Of a DNA stretch of 64,000 nt, positions 58,274 to 64,000 are shown piece by piece. The number at the start of each line of letters is the position of its first letter. The stretch's first letter is position 1. The stretch comes from Basidiobolus meristosporus CBS 931.73 (taxonomy: Eukaryota; Basidiobolomycota; Basidiobolomycetes; Basidiobolales; Basidiobolaceae), in NCBI GenBank assembly GCA_002104905.1, contig MCFE01000135.1:93865-157864 (forward strand). Reading direction: 5' to 3'. Both the position numbers and the translations under genes were made by a program. The notes below the pieces were generated by a model that was not told the origin of the DNA, did not search any database, and saw nothing but the letters and a program-made list of their open reading frames with translations.

Positions 58274-58631
58274 GTTGTATCCAAGAGAAAGTGTAATAAA
58301 ACTCTTGAATGGTTTAACTGAACCAAAGGGACAATTAAGTGCAGAATCTTAGAATTGTCAGAGAGTGGCGGAAATATTAGCAGAAAGATTCTGATCTAAT
58401 ATTGGTCTTGGATATAGCTGGGTTGGCTATAAAGGCAATGATATTTGTTTGCTAGGCAGGCTAGGCTTGGTGCTCTTTGGAGTGCTAGATATACTAGGCT
58501 TAGATAGAAACTAGAACGGAATTGTTGGATTCTTATTTTTGCTGAGACAGAAGCTTAATTTTGTTGAGACACACACTAAACCAAAAGGTTCAGTACACTT
58601 TATTTATACTTTTCTGATCAAGTTGAATTAG
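58274..58631. other. Unidentified segment between telomeric elements
   Basis: About 358 bp not matching the LINE or SINE, bounded by a SINE truncation point and an internal TTAGGG tract. Its start (TGTTGTATCC) and AT-rich body might be part of another transposon or an older chromosome end. No open frame is supported. Confidence 0.4.
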
Positions 58632-58660
58632 TAGGGTTAGGGTTAGGGTTAGGGTTAGGG
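58632..58660 (+). repeat. Interstitial telomere tract
   Basis: TAGGG followed by four TTAGGG units in the same orientation as the chromosome end, directly abutting a SINE 3' end. Confidence 0.95.
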
Positions 58661-58799
58661 GAGGAATGTCACCAAGTGGTGAAATCTTTATTTACTTATG
58701 ACAAGTATCTAAAGAAGCCAAGTTAATCTGAAGTTATTCCTAGAAAGCTAGGTCTGAGAGATATCTTCCTGGTAAGCCAGGTCTGAGAGTTGAGAAGCT
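58661..58799 (-). mobile_element. SINE copy 3 (5' truncated)
   Basis: About 140 bp matching the SINE 3' end. It starts GAGGAATGTCACC after the telomere tract and ends at TTGAGAAGCTG, where GGGTTAGGG and the LINE 3' end follow. Confidence 0.78.
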
Positions 58800-58865
58800 G
58801 GGTTAGGGGGGAGACAGTCACCAACAGGTGAAATCTTTATTTCAGTTGAAACAAAGAAGCCAGCG

Positions 58866-61634
58866 CTACTGTTGTAGCTTTGATACAAGAGTGTGTAGCT
58901 GAGGGGAATTTGTAGGTAAGTTAATAAGAAGTGATGATAGTTCTTCAGTGCTAAACACACTGTTCAGTGGGAAGGGGGGTAGCAAGAGAGGTAAGAATGA
59001 CTTGTGAACAACATTAATGAGGGGAATGTGATAAGGATTGATATTCATCATAAAGGGAGTGTGCTGCTGCAGATATTGCTGCCAAAGGTCTGTCAAGTAC
59101 TTTAGGTAGGCCAGCTTGGGCTTTTCTGACTGCAGAATAAATTCAGCAAACTTCTTGACTTCAGGATCTCCAAGTATAGTTCTCCAGCAGGAGTCAGGTG
59201 TAGTGTGGTGTGTTCTCTTCCAGGCCTTAATCAGTGGGTTGTTGCAGTTGTGAAGTCTGAGGTATAATCTGGTTCTAAGGTAGAGAAGTCTGATCTTATA
59301 GGGCATAAACCCAAAAGCACCAAGAATAGCATGTCTGTAGGGGCATTCAGGCAAATGAGGCACCAAGGAGGTAATGCACCATACGGCAAACTTGTCAAGC
59401 TTAGTGCAGTCTCTAGAAGTAAGAGAGAGAAGCGGTAAGCCAAATTCCAGGACAGGGAAGACAAACTGCTTGAGTAGAAGGAGGCAGCTTGGAGCTGAAG
59501 TTGTAGGAGGAGTAACAGCCAGTAGCTTGTGGAGTGCCTGTCTTGCCAGGATAATTCTCTTCTTCAGGTGTGCTCCAGAGTCTAGTCCAGTAGGAAGGAA
59601 AGGAAAGCCAAGATATGTAGCAGAAACCTGAGCAGGTAGAGTGGAGTTCTCCAAGTTGATGGGAGAGCCCAAAGGTACTGTCTTTGCAATGGAAAGCTGG
59701 AGATTATTCTTCTGCAGATACTGGTGGATGGTCTGGGAGTCTTGTTGCACATTGGAGGAGGATATTCTGATGTCATCAGCAAAGAGAGTAACCAGGCAGT
59801 CAGCTGAGAGTCTTGGGAAATCATTCAGGAAGATGGCAAACAGTATAGGACCAAGCACAGAGCCTTGAACCACTCCATTAGGAACTGAGAACACAGCTGA
59901 TTGCTCACTTGGGTGCAGAATTCTTGCTTGTGGATCCAGAAACAGAGACCTGACAAGGAGGGTGAGAGAGGTACTGGAGAAGCATTGCAACTTGGACCAA
60001 AGCAGATTTCTGTCAACTGAATCAAAGGCCTTAGTAATATCAAACAGAACTGAGGGATACTTGCACTGGAGAGAGTGATCTTGGCTAAGTATGACTGCAT
60101 ATTCCAAGGAGAGGCCAGGAACAAAGCCAAACTGTGCAGGATGAAACTTGAGGGAGTCAGAGTAGAGCTCCTGAGCAAGCAAAAGCTCAAACACCTTTCT
60201 GCAGGTGGGCAGCAGAGATATTGGCCTGTAGGAGCTAGGATCCAGGTGCTTTCCTTTACCCTTGTACAGTGGCAGAACATTTGCAAAGGACCATTCCTCA
60301 GGAGTAGAAAGCTGGGCTGAGCATTGCTGAAACAGTGGAAGCAGAAGTGCAGACATGGCCTTGGTACTAGTCTTCAGAAGCTCATAGGAGATTGTGTCCA
60401 CACCTGGAGCAGTAGAGTTGGGAAGCCTCTTGAGCACATTATGGATTCTCCTTTGATCAAGTGCAAGTGGGATGGGCAGAGTCTTGAAGTCAGGATGAAA
60501 GCCAGGAGTTGAGTACTGCTTTGTAGAGAAGAAGATGTTAGCCAGCTGTTCTGTTGAAGGTAACTTCCTGGAAGAGGGCCTCATTGCCCTGTAGAGTCTT
60601 GATACTGTTCTTGTTATAGAGTTGGAAGATTGCAGAGGCAAAGAACTCATAATATGATCCCAGAGCTGAGTATGCAGAGTGTGGTGAATTGCCTTGGAGT
60701 GGTGTATTGCTGTCAGGAGGAGTTTCTCTGTTTTTGGGTTAGGGAAACTCAGGTAGCTTTGTTGCAGGGCTGAAACAATGGATTCCCATTTTCTTGAGGT
60801 AACAGCAGTAGTCTTGCATGGCAGTGAGAGGGAGGCAGACACCAGAATCAGATGCTTCACAAAGAGCCAGGCATAGTTGATATCATCTGGCAGAGAAAGT
60901 AGCAAACTGGCAAGCTTCAAGTAGTTCCCAAAGTCTTTCTTCTGATTCTTGGTAGCTTTGTGGGTGAGCACAGTAAGTTTTGGCAGCTTCTTCTTCACAA
61001 CTGGTTGCATAGAAAGGGACCAGGCTGGGTGGTCAGAGGCTCTCAAGGATCCTAACTCAGCTCCAGAGAATTGCTTAACTTCATTCACAAAGTAGAGGGC
61101 AGCAGCAGAAGGGCAGATCCAGTCAACACATCTTTTCTCAGATTGAGCACCTAGTGCTAGCAGGTGGCTTTCTCTCAGGAAGTTCAGTAGGAATGTAGAC
61201 CTTGGCTTCATTCTTGCAGTCAGAGTAGTCTTGTTCTCAGGATGGGGAATGTTGAGATCTCCAAGCAAGATAACAGGTGTTGATATAGATTGCTGGTATT
61301 GCTGAACCTTCTGGCATATAACTTGCACTTCCTGAAGGGCAAGACTTGGAGGCAGATAGCAGAGCACCAGACTGATAGTTGGCAACTGGAGAGCAGCACA
61401 GTAAGGGGAGTAAAGAGGAACACAGAGCTGAGGAGTATTGATGGTAGAAGAGATGAAGCAGATAGAGGAGGTATTCTTTGTTCTAGGAGTAGAAAAGCAA
61501 TATAGATTAGTCAAAAGTATAGAAGGTAGCTGAACATCAATCAAACACAGGAGGGAAAATCTTGAAAGAAGTCTCTCTAGAGTTGGTCTTGATGGCTGTA
61601 TGCTGTTGCAGTTAAGCAACAGAACTTCAGGTAG
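58866..61634 (-). CDS. LINE ORF2: APE endonuclease and reverse transcriptase
   Basis: About 922 codons directly after the ORF1 stop and in the same frame. The endonuclease begins at once (LLLNCNSIQ) and has VILLGDLNIPHPEN and RASDHPAW, the GDxN and SDH motifs of APE-type nucleases. The reverse transcriptase has KGKGKHLDPSSYRPISLL, a SVLFDITKAFDSVDR block, NGVVQGSVLGPILFAI and the catalytic FADD. A C-terminal region with scattered Cys and His follows. The first ATG is at about residue 137 of the TTG-initiated frame, after the GDLN motif, so independent initiation would destroy the nuclease. The reading frame is intact, so the element may be active. Confidence 0.88.
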   Translation of the reverse strand, partial: LPEVLLLNCNSIQPSRPTLERLLSRFSLLCLIDVQLPSILLTNLYCFSTPRTKNTSSICFISSTINTPQLCVPLYSPYCAALQLPTISLVLCYLPPSLALQEVQVICQKVQQYQQSISTPVILLGDLNIPHPENKTTLTARMKPRSTFLLNFLRESHLLALGAQSEKRCVDWICPSAAALYFVNEVKQFSGAELGSLRASDHPAWSLSMQPVVKKKLPKLTVLTHKATKNQKKDFGNYLKLASLLLSLPDDINYAWLFVKHLILVSASLSLPCKTTAVTSRKWESIVSALQQSYLSFPNPKTEKLLLTAIHHSKAIHHTLHTQLWDHIMSSLPLQSSNSITRTVSRLYRAMRPSSRKLPSTEQLANIFFSTKQYSTPGFHPDFKTLPIPLALDQRRIHNVLKRLPNSTAPGVDTISYELLKTSTKAMSALLLPLFQQCSAQLSTPEEWSFANVLPLYKGKGKHLDPSSYRPISLLPTCRKVFELLLAQELYSDSLKFHPAQFGFVPGLSLEYAVILSQDHSLQCKYPSVLFDITKAFDSVDRNLLWSKLQCFSSTSLTLLVRSLFLDPQARILHPSEQSAVFSVPNGVVQGSVLGPILFAIFLNDFPRLSADCLVTLFADDIRISSSNVQQDSQTIHQYLQKNNLQLSIAKTVPLGSPINLENSTLPAQVSATYLGFPFLPTGLDSGAHLKKRIILARQALHKLLAVTPPTTSAPSCLLLLKQFVFPVLEFGLPLLSLTSRDCTKLDKFAVWCITSLVPHLPECPYRHAILGAFGFMPYKIRLLYLRTRLYLRLHNCNNPLIKAWKRTHHTTPDSCWRTILGDPEVKKFAEFILQSEKPKLAYLKYLTDLWQQYLQQHTPFMMNINPYHIPLINVVHKSFLPLLLPPFPLNSVFSTEELSSLLINLPTNSPQLHTLVSKLQQ

Positions 61635-62852
61635 TCAGGCAGAGGTTGTAGCTTCTTCAGAGGCAGCATTGATAATGTGACCTGCAGAGTCCCAGAGCTC
61701 TTCAAATGGTGCATCACTTAAGTCAGCAAGGAGGGAAATGGCATGATTCTTGAGGAAGTATGCCACATCATAGGAGGGGGCTTGTCTCTTGATGGCAGCA
61801 AAGAAAGACAGAATGGCAACATGGGCTGGAGGCTTGTTGAACAGTAGAGAGTCAGAGGATTCAGATTCTTCAGGCACCATCTTGAAGTCAGTTTTCAGCC
61901 AGTTAAGGTTCTTCTCCACAAAGGCAACAAATGGGTCAGCAATGTTTTGGTCTAGGATAACCTCCAGAATCTTCCCTTTTCTCCAGGCCAGGTTGACAAT
62001 TCTTGAGAGCTGAATATTGCATGCCTTGAGTGCTTTCCTGATGTTGGAAATGGGAGTCCAGGGAACTTGCTTCAAGTACACTATCCAGTTGTTCTGTAAA
62101 ACACTGGAGTAGCTTTTCTGTGGAACAGGATCTTGCTCTTGAACAGGAACAGAAGCAGGAGGCTGGGGCTGAGCAGTAGTGGTAAGGCAGTGGCACTCCA
62201 AGGAAGCTTTTTGCAAGGCATCTCTGGCAGTTTTCAGGGCAGTATTGGCTTCATTCTTGAGCTTCTTGCATTGGGCATCCAGTCTCTTGTTTTCAATAGC
62301 CAGGGCAGTATTGGCAGCCTCTAAATCAGCAATTCTCTTCTCAACTGCAAGGAATCTCTGAAGAAATGCATCAGTAGAAGTGCTGGCATCTGGAAGAGCA
62401 GTGGCAGGAATAGAGTCCATTGACAGTGGGCTTCTTGGAGGCAAGGAAAGTGGACTGGCAGATTCAGGCACAAAAGGAGATATCCTGGCAGGAGGAGAAG
62501 GAGTATCCAAGGCAGTAACAGAGGCAATTCTTGTTGGTGAAGCAGCAGCAGGGGAGGCAAGCCTGTTCAGAAACTGGGCAGGAGAGAGTGCTTGAGGAGA
62601 GGGAGTCTTCAGCTTGCCAAGCATGTCTTCCATCAGAGTGATACCAATATTCCTGGTGCATTTGCAGAGAAAAGTAAGCTTCCTGAGTCTGCCAGCTCTT
62701 CCATTCCTTCTGATAGTTCCTTTGTTTCCACAGTTGGGGCAAGAAATCTTCTTGACAGACTTGTCAAAGCAATCAAGAACCTTTCTTTCAGGTGCAGTGG
62801 GCTCCTGTTGAGGTTTTGGTGGCATATCCAGAGTTTCAGCTTCAAATTTCAA
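61635..62852 (-). CDS. LINE ORF1: zinc-binding, coiled-coil nucleic-acid protein
   Basis: About 405 residues (or about 396 from the internal MPPKPQ start). Near the N-terminus is a Cys motif, CPNCGNKG, followed about 20 residues later by CKC. The middle is Ser/Pro-rich, then comes a coiled coil (FLAVEKRIADLEAANTALAI and onward) and a C-terminal domain with VYLKQVPWTPISNIRKALK. ORF1 proteins bind element RNA and act as chaperones. The frame ends in TGA followed by CTA (61637-61632 on the minus strand), with ORF2 continuing in frame. Confidence 0.75.
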   Translation of the reverse strand: MKFEAETLDMPPKPQQEPTAPERKVLDCFDKSVKKISCPNCGNKGTIRRNGRAGRLRKLTFLCKCTRNIGITLMEDMLGKLKTPSPQALSPAQFLNRLASPAAASPTRIASVTALDTPSPPARISPFVPESASPLSLPPRSPLSMDSIPATALPDASTSTDAFLQRFLAVEKRIADLEAANTALAIENKRLDAQCKKLKNEANTALKTARDALQKASLECHCLTTTAQPQPPASVPVQEQDPVPQKSYSSVLQNNWIVYLKQVPWTPISNIRKALKACNIQLSRIVNLAWRKGKILEVILDQNIADPFVAFVEKNLNWLKTDFKMVPEESESSDSLLFNKPPAHVAILSFFAAIKRQAPSYDVAYFLKNHAISLLADLSDAPFEELWDSAGHIINAASEEATTSA

Positions 62853-62894
62853 TTTTTGAGATTTTTGGGTGATTTTTGATGGGCGGGATCAAAA

Positions 62895-62908
62895 TTAGGG
62901 TTAGGGTT
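62895..62908 (+). repeat. Interstitial telomere repeats at the LINE 5' end
   Basis: TTAGGGTTAGGGTT adjoins the 5' end of the LINE. A 42-bp unique stretch (62909-62950) and then the next SINE follow. Confidence 0.9.
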
Positions 62909-62960
62909 GCGCGCTGTGACTGCTTTTTACGATCGCAAGGTCAGAACCTAGGGGAGGGGG

Positions 62961-63482
62961 GAGGAAAGTCACCAAGTGGTGAAATCTTTATTTACTTATG
63001 ACAAGTATCTAAAGAAGCCAAGTTAATCTGAAGTAATTCCTAGAAAGCTAGGTCTGAGAGATATCTTCCTGGTAAGCCAGGTCTGAGAGTTGAGAAGCTG
63101 AGTGGTACTATATTTCCTAGTTAGCTAGGTCTGAGAGAGGTTTCCTGGAAAGCCAGGCCTGAGAAGTGAGAATCTGAATATATCTGAGCTAAGTTATACT
63201 GGTTTGCGGTAGCTGAATTGTGGCCGGAATGGCCAGTAGACTGGGGGAACTGAGATGAATTTCTGGGCAATCACTGGCCAAATTTACTAGGCAAATCTGG
63301 CCAATTAGCATTTCAAGGATTTCAGCCAATCAGAGCCTTTACTTTGCCCGATGGTTGATCAAGCCATCTCCCAATGAGCACACATCAATTTATTAATCAA
63401 ATTTTGCTGGATCCAGGATTTGAACCCACAACCATGGGTATGGAAGGGTTAGGGATAACCACAAGGCTAAGTGTTCTTGGTT
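62961..63482 (-). mobile_element. Longest SINE copy with tRNA-like head
   Basis: About 520 bp on the minus strand. The 5' head (near 63416-63475) has RNA polymerase III A and B boxes. The body (63039-63157) has four tandem 5-bp hairpins. The 3' end has CACCAAGTGGTG and CTTTCCTCC, like the LINE tail. There is no coding capacity. On the plus strand its start follows a degenerate TAGGGGAGGGG. Its far end is followed by TTTGGTTAGGG and the next LINE 3' end. A tRNA-derived SINE mobilised by the neighbouring LINE is the best reading. Confidence 0.7.
63416..63469 (-). other. tRNA-like Pol III promoter of the SINE
   Basis: The A box TAGCCTTGTGG (63469-63459) and B box GGTTCAAATCC (63426-63416) are 32 nt apart, the normal spacing in tRNAs. 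The acceptor and T stems do not pair well, so it is not a working tRNA gene. Confidence 0.7.
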
Positions 63483-63491
63483 TGGTTAGGG

Positions 63492-63762
63492 GGGAGACAG
63501 TCACCAACAGGTGAAATCTTTATTTCAGTTGAAACAAAGAAGCCAGCGCTACTGTTGTAGCTTTGATACATGAGTGTGTAGCTGAGGGGAATTTGTAGGT
63601 AAGTTAATAAGAAGTGATGATAGCTCTTCAGTGCTCAAGACACTGTTCAGTGGGAAGGAGGGTAGCAAGAGAGGTAAGAATGACTTGTGAACAACATTAA
63701 TGAGGGGAATGTGATAAGGATTGATATTCATCATAAAGGGAGTGTGCTGCTGCAGATATTGC
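63492..63762 (-). mobile_element. 5'-truncated LINE capped by the telomere
   Basis: 271 bp nearly identical to 58809-59079, including the ORF2 C-terminus and 3' UTR. It starts after GGTTAGGG (63484-63491). It breaks at CAGATATTGCT, where the terminal TTAGGG array begins. Confidence 0.9.
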
Positions 63763-64000
63763 TTAGGGTTAGGGTTAGGGTTAGGGTTAGGGTTAGGGTT
63801 AGGGTTAGGGTTAGGGTTAGGGTTAGGGTTAGGGTTAGGGTTAGGGTTAGGGTTAGGGTTAGGGTTAGGGTTAGGGTTAGGGTTAGGGTTAGGGTTAGGG
63901 TTAGGGTTAGGGTTAGGGTTAGGGTTAGGGTTAGGGTTAGGGTTAGGGTTAGGGTTAGGGTTAGGGTTAGGGTTAGGGTTAGGGTTAGGGTTAGGGTTAG
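63763..64000 (+). repeat. Chromosome-terminal telomere (TTAGGG)n
   Basis: About 39-40 uninterrupted TTAGGG units run to the window edge with the G-rich strand 5' to 3' outward. They mark the right end of the chromosome. Confidence 0.98.

Larger units (their letters stand above)
58809..62894 (-). mobile_element. Full-length telomere-associated APE-type LINE
   Basis: A complete non-LTR retrotransposon of about 4.09 kb read on the minus strand. Its 5' end adjoins TTAGGGTTAGGGTT (62895-62908). Its 3' end (plus-strand GGGAGACAGTCACC) adjoins TTAGGG at 58803-58808. It has ORF1, ORF2 with endonuclease and reverse transcriptase, a 5' UTR of only about 40-70 nt and a 3' UTR of about 57 nt ending in a hairpin. 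There is no poly-A tail. Both flanks are telomere repeats, and the element reads from telomere toward centromere. Confidence 0.88.

Noticed and set aside
58274-58631. Solo LTR
   Set aside because: It starts with TG, but there is no matching CA end, no target-site duplication and no second copy in the window.
63416-63475. Functional tRNA gene
   Set aside because: A and B boxes are present, but acceptor and T stems do not pair. It is the head of a repeated element, so it was called a SINE.

Overview
The window is the right-hand end of a fungal chromosome. It ends in about 238 bases of uninterrupted TTAGGG repeats (63763-64000). Genes carry many short spliceosomal introns (about 42-115 nt, GT...CTAAC/CTGAC...AG). 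Gene content is fungal: a three-domain anthranilate synthase/IGPS/PRAI protein, an Ssn6 corepressor, a Heh/Src1 inner nuclear membrane protein, an ERG26-type sterol enzyme and a GPI-anchored GH16 wall enzyme. I cannot fix the species. A zygomycete-grade or otherwise early-diverging fungus is a guess from gene structure.

Layout: 1-5290 is the 3' half of VPS13, followed by a long-chain acyl-CoA synthetase. 8-14.6 kb is less conserved: a secreted Lys/Pro/Gly-rich tandem-repeat protein, a tiny secreted protein and a possible AF4/FMR2-like elongation factor. 16.9-20.2 kb is SSN6 (14 exons). 20.8-29.4 kb is a ribosome block: ENP2/NOL10, RPL10, RPS10, RIO2 and RPL3, with an SDR enzyme between the last two. 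29.5-50.7 kb is ordinary housekeeping: a PX protein, an STF2/TMA10-like protein, a TatD nuclease, coronin, YRA1, ERG26, an alpha/beta hydrolase, an F-box/WD40 protein, the trifunctional TRP gene, GCV1, HEH1/SRC1 and GH16. A broken or unresolved gene lies near 52 kb. FET4 (low-affinity iron permease) is the last host gene and has a perfect iron-GATA palindrome in its promoter. After 57 kb there are no host genes.

The subtelomere (57.1-63.8 kb) is the most interesting part. It holds a complete APE-type LINE (58809-62894, minus strand), an internal fragment of a second LINE copy, a 5'-truncated LINE copy directly capped by the telomere, and four copies of a non-coding element. The longest of these has a tRNA-like head with A and B boxes, that is, a SINE. 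LINE and SINE share a 3' terminal hairpin. On the plus strand nearly every element begins right after a TTAGGG hexamer, with its 3' end toward the centromere and its 5' end toward the telomere. This is the orientation expected if the chromosome's own TTAGGG 3' end primes reverse transcription. In the LINE, ORF1 and ORF2 are in the same frame and separated by a single UGA in the leaky UGA-CUA context.

Three or four genes (the repeat protein, RIO2, TatD and perhaps the AF4-like gene) carry single-base frameshifts relative to clear homology or repeat periodicity. Consensus indels in the assembly are the simplest explanation. All gene models were built by reading splice sites and protein family patterns by eye. 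No search was run.
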